64,000 nt of DNA from Bacillus sp. (in: firmicutes). GTDB taxonomy: Bacteria > Bacillota > Bacilli > Bacillales > Bacillaceae. Made by a program: the position numbers and the translations under genes. Below the pieces are notes generated by a model that worked only from the letters and a program-made list of their open reading frames with translations, was not told the origin of the DNA and ran no database searches. The stretch covers positions 1-64,000 of the forward strand of contig JAPSLL010000005.1 of assembly GCA_031180805.1 (NCBI GenBank), read 5' to 3'. Positions 1 to 9,289 of the stretch are shown piece by piece (the first letter of the stretch is position 1; every line of letters starts with the position of its first letter).

Positions 1-8
1 TTTTTAAG

Positions 9-1514
<1,506 letters not shown>

Positions 1515-1545
1515 TCATCTTCCTTTCACTATTTTTATTTGATTT

Positions 1546-2187
1546 TTAAGATTTCGCTATCATAGCCTTATTTACCTTCTTATCAATATTTAAAAATGAT
1601 CGCTCTGTTAACCAAATTTGAATTATAGACAGGATACTGCCAAGGAAAAATAAGGCAGTACTTGGATAAGAAAACATTAAATAAAAAAATGCTGATTGAC
1701 TAACAATGATCGCAATTGACATGTGGATATTTAATAAGCCAGTTATAAAGGCGTTTTTAATACAAGTGAGCACAGAACCTTGATAACGTAAAAACAAAGG
1801 AAAAGCATGTGATGCTGTTATGAGATAAAAAAACAGAAATAAATAAAATGCTGATATAGAGACAATCGAGAACTTCCCAATATTTGCTGCTAATATTAGA
1901 TAATTGACATATAAAATTGCACCAACACTCACTAGAATCCAGCCAATCAGGTTAGAATGTAGTAAGGAAGTTTTATATGTGACATGGAATGTTTTGAAAA
2001 TAGAAAAATCCTCTTCTCCCTTTAACCACTTCCTACAAACAGTCATCATCGCAACAGTTGCTGGAAAGAAACCAATAATGACTATTCCTAATAAACTAAA
2101 TATCAGCCATAACCCATTTAAGTATGCTAATCTAGTAATCCATGTTAGCAATATATTAATTCTACTCATTAACGTATTTCCTTCCAT
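1546..2187 (-). CDS. YesL-like DUF624 membrane protein
   Basis: A 213-aa protein with about five hydrophobic segments, of the DUF624/YesL family. The family is often encoded beside CUT1 sugar ABC transporters and glycoside hydrolases, and its biochemical role is not established. The start is fixed by a GGGAGG sequence 8 nt upstream of the ATG. It lies between araQ and abfA on the same strand, so it is very likely co-transcribed with them. A part in membrane assembly or regulation of the transporter is inference from context only. Confidence 0.8.
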   Translation of the reverse strand: MEGNTLMSRINILLTWITRLAYLNGLWLIFSLLGIVIIGFFPATVAMMTVCRKWLKGEEDFSIFKTFHVTYKTSLLHSNLIGWILVSVGAILYVNYLILAANIGKFSIVSISAFYLFLFFYLITASHAFPLFLRYQGSVLTCIKNAFITGLLNIHMSIAIIVSQSAFFYLMFSYPSTALFFLGSILSIIQIWLTERSFLNIDKKVNKAMIAKS

Positions 2188-2234
2188 ATATCAAACCTCC
2201 CTGCGATTGAATAATTGTTGTAGGAAGTGTTAAC

Positions 2235-3071
2235 CTAGCCTTTTACACCACCAACTGCTAAACCAGAAATAAAATAGCGTTGGAAAAATAAAAACAGAAT
2301 AATAACAGGTAATACAGTCATAACAGAACCGGCGATTAATACATCATAATTGTTTCCATATGGTGTTAATAATGTTGATAATCCGATTGGTAATGTAAAC
2401 ATCGTATTGGAGCGTAGAACAACTAACGGCCATAAGAAATTATTCCAACTCCCCAAACCTTGTAAAATCGCCATTGCAGCAAATGATGGTAACATTAACG
2501 GGGCCATTACTCTGAAGTAAATCCCGTATTCCGAACAACCATCAATTCTTGCTGATTCCATTAATTCCTTAGGTAAACCGATAGCATATTGTCTAAAAAA
2601 GAAAATCGCAACAGGTGCAACAATCATTGGTAAAATAACAGCCAAATAATTATCGATCATTCCTAATGTCGTCATTAACTGATAAAGTGGCAGCATTAAA
2701 ATTTCAAACGGGACCATTAATATTAATAGCACTAGGATAAAAATCAATTGTTGACCTTTAAATTTGTAAACAGCAAGAGCATACCCAACCATTGAAGAAA
2801 AAAATAGAGATAGGACAATCGTTAAACCTGATATAAGCAAACTATTAAAATACCAGGTCCAATAATTACCACCATTTTGAAACATATTCACATAATTTTT
2901 AATGCTTAGCTCATTCCAAGGTATTGATAAAGTAATCCCATTTCGAATTAACTCCGCTGATGGCCTCAATGAAGAGATAAATAAGCTAACAAGTGGGGAG
3001 ATAGCAAGTAAAGCTATTACACCAACAAAGATGACTAGTATCCAAGAAATGATTTTTTCCTTTTTTGTCAT
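2235..3071 (-). CDS. araQ: Arabino-oligosaccharide ABC permease AraQ
   Basis: A 278-aa inner-membrane subunit of a CUT1 (MalG-type) sugar ABC importer with six predicted transmembrane helices. The EAA loop that contacts the ATPase is seen as ESARIDGCSEYGIYFRVMAPL (about residues 180-200), and the protein ends GGVKG as AraQ proteins do. Much of the sequence resembles B. subtilis AraQ. Only 4 nt separate it from araP. It is expected to work with AraP, AraN and a shared ATPase of the MsmX type encoded elsewhere. Confidence 0.9.
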   Translation of the reverse strand: MTKKEKIISWILVIFVGVIALLAISPLVSLFISSLRPSAELIRNGITLSIPWNELSIKNYVNMFQNGGNYWTWYFNSLLISGLTIVLSLFFSSMVGYALAVYKFKGQQLIFILVLLILMVPFEILMLPLYQLMTTLGMIDNYLAVILPMIVAPVAIFFFRQYAIGLPKELMESARIDGCSEYGIYFRVMAPLMLPSFAAMAILQGLGSWNNFLWPLVVLRSNTMFTLPIGLSTLLTPYGNNYDVLIAGSVMTVLPVIILFLFFQRYFISGLAVGGVKG

Positions 3072-3075
3072 ATAA

Positions 3076-4005
3076 TTATCCCTCCTTTTTCAATGCGCCA
3101 AAAAATTTCAGCTGAAGAACGCTAATCACAAAAATAATGACCATTAAAACTACGCCAATTGCTGAACCGAACCCCATATTATTCATTTGAAAGCCTTGCT
3201 GATAAATGTAGCCAACAACTGTCAGACCAATGTTTCCTGGTGAGCCATTTTCCCAAAAAACAAAGCTTTCTTCATACATTCTAAACCCACCAATGACCGT
3301 TATCGTTGCAACATATAGTGTGACAGGTTTTAATAATGGTAATGTAATATGGTAAAACTTTTGTAATATTCCTGCCCCATCAATTTCTGCTGCCTCATAC
3401 AATTCTTTCGGAATATTCGTCAATCCTGCCATAAAGTAAATGATATTTACCCCTACCCAGCGCCAGGATGCCAATAGCACCATTAAAAACATTCCAGTAC
3501 CAGCATGATATTTCCATTCAACTGGTCCAACTCCAAAAAATCCAAGGATTGAGTTCGCTAATCCTTCTTCAGATTCGCCAAACATGAGTCGAAAAATAAC
3601 ACCAGCAACGATAACGGATGTTAACGATGGAATAAAAAGCGATGCTCGAAAAATACTTGCAAATTTCATCAACTTCGAGTTTAAAATTGTTGCCAAAATC
3701 ATCGGAACCGCAACTAAAATGACCGTTGTCAAAATGACATAAATGGTTGTATTGAATAACGCTTGATAAAACGTAGAATTTAAAATCTTTGAATAGTTGG
3801 CAAAACCGATAAATGCCACCTGTCCAGGTAGTATACTTTGAAAACTCATTAATATTCCTTTTACTAAAGGATAGAAAAAGAGCCCTAAAAATGAGATGAC
3901 GAATGGTGCAACAAACACATAAGGTGCCACTTTTTGAGAAAATAGAAAATTTGTTTTCCGAACAGGCTTTACCATCTTATTTTCGGTAGAAGAAATTGGT
4001 TCCAT
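3076..4005 (-). CDS. araP: Arabino-oligosaccharide ABC permease AraP
   Basis: A 309-aa MalF-type permease partner of AraQ. About 30 polar residues precede six predicted membrane helices, and the EAA loop is visible as YEAAEIDGAGILQKFYHITLP (about residues 210-230). The gene lies 137 nt downstream of araN on the same strand, and an imperfect hairpin occupies the gap. Substrate assignment to arabino-oligosaccharides rests on AraQ similarity and on abfA at the end of the operon. Confidence 0.88.
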   Translation of the reverse strand: MEPISSTENKMVKPVRKTNFLFSQKVAPYVFVAPFVISFLGLFFYPLVKGILMSFQSILPGQVAFIGFANYSKILNSTFYQALFNTTIYVILTTVILVAVPMILATILNSKLMKFASIFRASLFIPSLTSVIVAGVIFRLMFGESEEGLANSILGFFGVGPVEWKYHAGTGMFLMVLLASWRWVGVNIIYFMAGLTNIPKELYEAAEIDGAGILQKFYHITLPLLKPVTLYVATITVIGGFRMYEESFVFWENGSPGNIGLTVVGYIYQQGFQMNNMGFGSAIGVVLMVIIFVISVLQLKFFGALKKEG

Positions 4006-4047
4006 GGGTTCAACCCCTTTTATCTCATATCAATTTTTTTGGCAAAA

Positions 4048-4079
4048 GGATCCCAAGTGGAATAACATTCCCGAGATCC
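4048..4079 (-). other. Intercistronic hairpin araN-araP
   Basis: An imperfect hairpin (GGATC and GGAAT on one arm, ATTCC and GATCC on the other) without a T-run, lying just after the araN stop codon. Such structures between binding-protein and permease genes commonly protect the upstream mRNA or attenuate readthrough. That role is inferred here. Confidence 0.35.
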
Positions 4080-4142
4080 CTCACAAACAATAAGCAATGA
4101 GTTTCTTGTTGTTATTCTTTCAAAAGGACTATAAATAACTTA

Positions 4143-5468
4143 TTAATTATTCCTTATCTCCTCTGCAGCTTGTTTCAGTGCCTCTTCTGGTGTTTGTGAC
4201 TTTTGTCTGATGACATTTGTAAATACGTTTGTACTTAGTTGTTGCTGAACGAGCGGTGTTTTCTCAGTAATATTCACAGCATTAATTTCATCTTTAATAT
4301 CAAGTAAAACATCAAAAATATTTGTCCCAAAGTATTGATAAAACTTATTATCTTCTTTCATTTCTTCACTTTCCCACACATCCCAACGAGGTGGATCAAA
4401 TCCAAGCACCTTCCATAGGGCAATATTCCCTTCCTCAGATAGCTTTGTATAAGCTAAAAACTCTTTTGCTAATTCAGCGTGCTCTGATTGATTGGTGACA
4501 ACAGTTCCAGTACCACCCATTCCTGCAGAGCGATTTCCTCCCTCTTCCCAGGCTGGTAGTGGGCGAATCGCAATTTTCCCTTTTAAATCCTGCATATAAT
4601 CTGTAAAACGCCCCATATACCACATCGGCATCGCAACCGAAGCTGCTCCACCTTCATTCATATATTTGTAATATTCCTCCATATGGTTTTCACCACCAGG
4701 AGTCATCTCAGCAATCTTATGTGTATGAACCATATCGTATAAGAATTGGACAGTTTTAATATTTGTTTCATTATCAAGAATGACTTCCCCGTTTTCATCA
4801 AAGAAATCTGACCCTTGTTGAGAAACCATTGACCAGAATGACATAAACCCTCCCGTTTCAACGGTTGTCATCATAGCATCAGTATTTTCTACGACCTTTT
4901 TCCCTGCTTCAACATAATCATCCCATGTTTTGATCGAGTCAATGTCTACACCAGCTGCCTCCATAATTTCGGTGTTATAATACATAACTGTTGCTCCAAC
5001 ATGTGTTGGAATACCATAATAATTTCCATCCTTAGCATAAATATCAAATCTCGACTCAACAAATTTATCCTTGACTGGCTCCACATATTCATTCATTGGC
5101 TCTAATTGTGGTTCACCTTGTAAATAGTTTGGAAAGCGAGCAATTTCTATATCAGCAATATCAGGTGCACCTTTACCTGACTGTAAAGCGAGTAATAAAT
5201 TATTATGCATATTATCGTAAGGATACGTTTCAGCTACCAGCTTAATCTTCCTATCTGGGAATTCCTTATTCCAGCGTTCGACTGAAGCTTTAAAGAGATC
5301 AGTGTGTAGCTCAACAAATGTCCAAAACTTTAATTCTGTTGCATCCTCATCATCACCTATAACTTCCGTTGATGTTGCCTCCTCTCCTGTTGTCTCCCCT
5401 TTGTTACATGCAATTAATAAGATGGCCATGAATCCTAAAAGAATAAAAATTAGACTTTTTTTCTTCAT
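4143..5468 (-). CDS. araN: Arabino-oligosaccharide-binding lipoprotein AraN
   Basis: A 441-aa extracellular solute-binding lipoprotein (SBP family 1). A type II signal peptide ends in the lipobox LLIAC (Cys about residue 21), followed by an acidic, Thr/Glu-rich linker and then the two-lobed binding domain. It should capture arabino-oligosaccharides and deliver them to AraPQ. The start is supported by AAGGGGGAG upstream of the ATG. It is the first gene of the operon, downstream of a TTGACA promoter element, a cre-like site and two large palindromes, so it is probably both substrate-induced and catabolite-repressed. Confidence 0.88.
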   Translation of the reverse strand: MKKKSLIFILLGFMAILLIACNKGETTGEEATSTEVIGDDEDATELKFWTFVELHTDLFKASVERWNKEFPDRKIKLVAETYPYDNMHNNLLLALQSGKGAPDIADIEIARFPNYLQGEPQLEPMNEYVEPVKDKFVESRFDIYAKDGNYYGIPTHVGATVMYYNTEIMEAAGVDIDSIKTWDDYVEAGKKVVENTDAMMTTVETGGFMSFWSMVSQQGSDFFDENGEVILDNETNIKTVQFLYDMVHTHKIAEMTPGGENHMEEYYKYMNEGGAASVAMPMWYMGRFTDYMQDLKGKIAIRPLPAWEEGGNRSAGMGGTGTVVTNQSEHAELAKEFLAYTKLSEEGNIALWKVLGFDPPRWDVWESEEMKEDNKFYQYFGTNIFDVLLDIKDEINAVNITEKTPLVQQQLSTNVFTNVIRQKSQTPEEALKQAAEEIRNN

Positions 5469-5491
5469 CCTAGCTCCCCCTTGTTCTAATT

Positions 5492-5505
5492 ATTAAGCGC
5501 TTACA
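5492..5505 (-). promoter_or_regulatory. cre-like site before araN
   Basis: TGTAAGCGCTTAAT on the minus strand matches 12 of 14 positions of the CcpA site consensus TGWAANCGNTNWCA. It lies at the expected -10/+1 region of the araN promoter, where CcpA would block transcription. Confidence 0.55.
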
Positions 5506-5531
5506 TATAGTGTTCGTTTGATAAGTGTCAA
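5503..5531 (-). promoter_or_regulatory. Candidate SigA promoter of araN
   Basis: A perfect -35 TTGACA (5526-5531) is followed, after a spacer of 16-18 nt, by TATATG/TATGTA as a -10. It lies 35-60 nt upstream of the araN start codon. The same TTG could instead start a 12-codon leader ORF, because AAGGAGGTGAT lies just upstream of it. Confidence 0.55.
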
Positions 5532-5586
5532 GTGCTTATCACCTCCTTCAAGATCAAAAGAAACTCGCCAATTAAGTTTACGTTTA

Positions 5587-5600
5587 CGTGTACGTACACG
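5587..5600. promoter_or_regulatory. Palindromic operator, copy 1
   Basis: CGTGTACGTACACG, a perfect 14-nt palindrome about 120 nt upstream of the araN start. Its GTACGTAC core is that of AraR operators, and the central CG also suits LacI-family binding. Confidence 0.7.
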
Positions 5601-5721
5601 AAAATATACAAAACTCCGAAGAACCAACTGTTAAATTAAAAATATGTACTAAAAGTGACTGGGATTTATTGTATAGGCAGATGAAGTTTAGTAGAAATGA
5701 TATGAATATGTGTAATTTTTT

Positions 5722-5735
5722 CGTGTACGTACACG
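5722..5735. promoter_or_regulatory. Palindromic operator, copy 2
   Basis: A second identical CGTGTACGTACACG, centred 135 bp from copy 1 and about 50 nt past the stop codon of the LacI-type gene. The pair could support looping. Confidence 0.7.
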
Positions 5736-5784
5736 TTTTTAAATAAGAAAAGGGAAAAAATCAAATCTCTTTCGTAATAAATCG

Positions 5785-6774
5785 TTAAATAGATTCACCT
5801 TTAATAATCTCATAATCAAGCAATGGTGTTGGTAAAAAGTCTCCACTGTCTATCTTGTTAATCAAGCTCTCAACCGCTTTGAAGCCTATTTCAACAATTG
5901 GGTATTTTACCGTTGTTAGCCTTGGTGTTACATATTTCAGCATATCAATATCATCAAAGCCCATTACACCAACATCTCGTGGGATCTCATACCCTTTTTC
6001 CTTTAAAAAACTCATCACTTCAAGAGCATACAAATCACATGAGCATACAATTGCTGTTTTTCTTTCCTCATTAAAAGAATATGTATGTAAAACATCAATA
6101 TACTCACTTTCTTTAATAATAATTGGGGGATAGCCTACATTAGCTTCATTTAATCCTTCTAAAAATCCCGCTAATCGTTCCTCCTGTGTATAGATATTCG
6201 AACGTCCTGAGTATGCTAAAGGCGGGCAAAGATAAATAAACTGCTGATAGTCCTTACTTATTATGTATTTTGTCGCATCCTTCATTGCTTGCCGCTCCTG
6301 AATCCCAACATATTCCCACTCATCAGATATATAATTAAAAATAGTTAAGATTGGGACATTAAATTTTTTCAAATACGCATCAAACGATTTCCGTTTATTG
6401 ACTGAAAATAGAATGATACCATCTACTTTTCGATTAACTAGATATTCAATGCATTGCCTCTCATTCTCTGGATTTTTATCTGTTAACGTGATATATACAA
6501 AATAACCTAATTCTCTCGCTTTTAGCTCGATTGCATTTAACAATTGGGCAAACGAGCGATTATATAAGTCAAACAATACAACTCCTATCGTTAACGTCTT
6601 TCCTATGACAAGACTTCTAGCTGTATAATCTGGTTTGTAATTCATTTCCTTTGCAACTTGAAGAACCTTTTTACGTGTTTTTTCGCTAATCCCCTTTCGA
6701 TTATTTAAAGCTCTGTCTACTGTACCTAAGGAAACTCCACATATTTGAGCAATATCTTTTATTGTTACTTTCAT
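5785..6774 (-). CDS. LacI-family transcriptional regulator
   Basis: A 329-aa DNA-binding repressor of the LacI family. The N-terminal helix-turn-helix (about residues 3-25, VTIKDIAQICGVSLGTVDRA) and hinge are followed by a periplasmic-binding-protein-like sensor domain. The start chosen is the ATG at 6774, preceded by AGGTG; an upstream in-frame ATG would add 31 residues that do not fit the family. It lies directly upstream of the araN operon on the same strand, and two identical palindromes fill the gap, so it is the natural candidate to control araNPQ-abfA. B. subtilis uses the GntR/LacI chimera AraR instead. The effector is unknown. Confidence 0.88.
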   Translation of the reverse strand: MKVTIKDIAQICGVSLGTVDRALNNRKGISEKTRKKVLQVAKEMNYKPDYTARSLVIGKTLTIGVVLFDLYNRSFAQLLNAIELKARELGYFVYITLTDKNPENERQCIEYLVNRKVDGIILFSVNKRKSFDAYLKKFNVPILTIFNYISDEWEYVGIQERQAMKDATKYIISKDYQQFIYLCPPLAYSGRSNIYTQEERLAGFLEGLNEANVGYPPIIIKESEYIDVLHTYSFNEERKTAIVCSCDLYALEVMSFLKEKGYEIPRDVGVMGFDDIDMLKYVTPRLTTVKYPIVEIGFKAVESLINKIDSGDFLPTPLLDYEIIKGESI

Positions 6775-6989
6775 TCTCACACCTGCTTTCGTTAAAGATA
6801 GTCTAGATTGAAATTTTCGTATTATTACTAAAACTAAATAACAATTTATTCTATTCCAATAAGGCAATGATTATCTTTTAACTACCCCTACTGTTAAATC
6901 ATATAGCACAAGACTTTAATTAATCGCATCTACATCACTTACCTTCTACTACTATTTTGAAATAAAAGGACTTATTACAAGTAAACGAG

Positions 6990-7039
6990 AAAAAACTATG
7001 ACAGTAATGAATATTTGTTCATACTGTCATAGTTTTTTT
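6990..7039. terminator. Terminator hairpin
   Basis: A perfect 16-17-bp stem (AAAAAACTATGACAGTA and its complement) around a 15-nt loop. T-runs on both sides suggest it works in both directions. It backs up the terminator at 7271 and insulates the regulator gene. Confidence 0.75.
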
Positions 7040-7270
7040 CTTTCAATGAATAACAAAAATAGCTTTATTTCTACTCGTTTTATTTGAAATAGTGATAAAT
7101 TTAGGGGCTTCAAATATAAATCATATTTAATTATATTGTTATTAATTTCTAGGTATTTTTATAAGATTAAAAGGAGAGATTTTGAAGAAGTAATAACCTG
7201 TTATATTTGCTGATGAGTGGAATACTACATATTTTTTCCCTTTTTTAAATTTCGCATAAAAAAACAAATA

Positions 7271-7320
7271 AGACAGATAGGAATATCTCTTCAAAATAGT
7301 GAAAACGTTTCTATCTGTCT
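7271..7320 (-). terminator. Terminator of second sugar ABC operon
   Basis: A 10-bp perfect stem (AGACAGATAG/CTATCTGTCT) with a 30-nt loop, followed on the minus strand by a T-rich tract. It lies just past the stop of the distal permease gene. Confidence 0.75.
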
Positions 7321-7333
7321 TTTTATTTCATCA

Positions 7334-8224
7334 TTACCCCTTTACAGAACCTGCTGCCATCCCTTCAACAATCTTATCGCTTAAGAAGATAAAGATAATT
7401 AAGATTGGGACAATACTAATGACGAGAGTTGCACCAATTGCACCCCAGTCTGTTAAATATTGACCAACGAAGTTATTAATCCCTACCGTTAATGTTTTCC
7501 ATTTGTCAGAACTAATAAATGTATTAACAAATACGAATTCATTCCAGTTGTAAATCATGTTAATGATCGCTGTTGTTGATATTACTGGGACTGTCATCGG
7601 TAGCGTAATTTGGAAGAAAATTCGGTGAACCGAGCATCCATCCATAACCGCTGCTTCCTCAATTTCACGTGGAAACGTTTTGTAAAAGCCTAATAAAATC
7701 ATAATCGTTAACGGCAGGTTAAATGCCGTATAGGACAATACAATTGATAGAGGATTATCAATTAAATTTGCATTGTTATACATTTTAAATAAAGGAATTA
7801 ATGTTGAATGCAGTGGAATCATATAAGCAACTAAAAATAATCCGAGTACAGGACCACTTAGTTTCCAATGCATTCTAGTAACAGCAAATGTAACAAAACT
7901 AGCAAGAATAATTGTAAGGACAACAGATATGACTGTAATCCAAACACTATTAAAGAAGTAAACTCCAATATTCCCTGAAGTCCAAGCCTTCGTATAGTTT
8001 TCCCATTGTGGATTTTGTGGCAAAGCAAAAGGTGATATACCGAATACTTCTTGATTCGTTTTTAAAGAAAAGAATACTAGCCAAATTAATGGGTAGATTT
8101 GAATGACAGCAAATACCCCTAATATGAGATAAAGAAATCCAAATCCGATTCTGTTCAAGTAAGATTTCTTCGTATTATTGGGTACGGAAAGCTCAGTTGT
8201 CTTTTGTGTCATAACCTTACTCAT
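7334..8224 (-). CDS. Sugar ABC transporter permease, MalG type
   Basis: A 296-aa CUT1 permease with a polar N-terminus, six predicted membrane helices and an EAA loop EEAAVMDGCSVHRIFFQITLP (about residues 195-215), ending AAGSVKG. The start is supported by AAGGGGGAG before the ATG. It lies 16 nt downstream of the partner permease and ends the operon at a strong terminator. The substrate cannot be read from sequence. The flanking araNPQ-abfA and alpha-glucuronidase genes make a plant-derived oligosaccharide likely. Confidence 0.88.
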   Translation of the reverse strand: MSKVMTQKTTELSVPNNTKKSYLNRIGFGFLYLILGVFAVIQIYPLIWLVFFSLKTNQEVFGISPFALPQNPQWENYTKAWTSGNIGVYFFNSVWITVISVVLTIILASFVTFAVTRMHWKLSGPVLGLFLVAYMIPLHSTLIPLFKMYNNANLIDNPLSIVLSYTAFNLPLTIMILLGFYKTFPREIEEAAVMDGCSVHRIFFQITLPMTVPVISTTAIINMIYNWNEFVFVNTFISSDKWKTLTVGINNFVGQYLTDWGAIGATLVISIVPILIIFIFLSDKIVEGMAAGSVKG

Positions 8225-8240
8225 CTTGTTTCACTCCCCC

Positions 8241-9119
8241 TTAATATTGAACATCTTCATTAGATTTCGTAAATTTTGAAGTTAACCAAGTCATTAGAAG
8301 ACAAATCACTAATAGCCCAAAGCCGATTGCACTACCATAGCCAAAGTTATTCAATTTAAACGCTTCTTTGTACATATATGAAGCGATAACTTCACTTGCA
8401 CCGTTTGGTCCGCCACCAGTCATCACATAAATTAAATCAAAATATTTCAATGAACCAACAACAGCAAGCATAATCGTTACTTTAAATACACCAGAAATGA
8501 GTGGTAATTTAATTTGAAACGCAATTTGTAATGGGTTTGCACCATCAATTTTAGCTGCTTCAATTACCTCATTAGGTACATTTTTTAATGCAGCGTAGTA
8601 AATCAAAATATAAAACCCTGCATATTGCCAAATAATTGGGATGAAAATTGCATAGAGGGCAACCTTCGGATCAGCTAGCCAAACCGGTAAATTTTCTACC
8701 CCAAAAAATTCAAGGAGCTTATTAGCCATTCCGTTTGTAGGGTCAAAAATTTTCATCCACAGCTGGGCAATGGCAACAGATGATAAAAGCATCGGTATTA
8801 AATAAATTTTCCGTAATAAATCAGAGCCTTTAATATTGCTAACTAATACGAGGGATACCGCTAAGTATAGCAACAAGCTTATCGTTGAGAAAATGGCTAA
8901 TAGAAAAGAATGCCATGTACTTGTCCAGAAGGTTGAATCCTTAATTAAATTGACATAATTCTCAAACCCTATAAATTTCATTTCACCAATTCCGTCCCAA
9001 TCCATAAAACCATAATAACCTGATAATACAATCGGAATATAGATAAGGACTAGAATGAGAAGTAAAGCAGGAAGTGTATAAAGGGCGATAACTAACTTAT
9101 TCGACATTACATTTTTCAT
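8241..9119 (-). CDS. Sugar ABC transporter permease, MalF type
   Basis: A 292-aa CUT1 permease with six predicted helices and an EAA loop IEAAKIDGANPLQIAFQIKLP (about residues 187-207). It pairs with the MalG-type permease downstream and the binding protein upstream. A 170-nt gap with a long inverted-repeat element separates it from the binding-protein gene, so the permeases may be expressed at a lower level. No ATPase gene is linked. Confidence 0.88.
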   Translation of the reverse strand: MKNVMSNKLVIALYTLPALLLILVLIYIPIVLSGYYGFMDWDGIGEMKFIGFENYVNLIKDSTFWTSTWHSFLLAIFSTISLLLYLAVSLVLVSNIKGSDLLRKIYLIPMLLSSVAIAQLWMKIFDPTNGMANKLLEFFGVENLPVWLADPKVALYAIFIPIIWQYAGFYILIYYAALKNVPNEVIEAAKIDGANPLQIAFQIKLPLISGVFKVTIMLAVVGSLKYFDLIYVMTGGGPNGASEVIASYMYKEAFKLNNFGYGSAIGFGLLVICLLMTWLTSKFTKSNEDVQY

Positions 9120-9151
9120 GGTGGTTTAGTCCCCTTCCTTTCTATACGAAA

Positions 9152-9273
9152 GAGGGTGACTCAAAAGGGTCTGACCCCTCCAACAAACACCGGTATATAG
9201 TAAACTAACCTCTTCATTAGTCTATATATTTTGTGTTTGAAGGGTCTGAACCTATGGTTTTGAGCCACCCTCC
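9152..9273. repeat. Inverted-repeat element with GGGTCTGACCC core
   Basis: Outer 15-nt arms GAGGGTGACTCAAAA and TTTTGAGCCACCCTC pair with one mismatch, and inner AGGGTCTGA motifs are also inverted. A related compact copy is at 53300-53347. It lies between the binding-protein and permease genes. Confidence 0.65.
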
Positions 9274-9289
9274 TTTCTAAGTATTGTGA

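Larger units (their letters stand above)
6775..7333. other. Intergenic region with two terminators
   Basis: No gene was found. Apart from two terminator hairpins (6990-7039 and 7271-7320) the stretch is AT-rich. Any promoter of the LacI-type gene should lie between about 6780 and 6960. Confidence 0.6.

Noticed and set aside
7302-7315. cre-like string TGAAAACGTTTCTA
   Set aside because: It lies inside the terminator hairpin loop at the 3' end of an operon, not near a promoter; likely chance.
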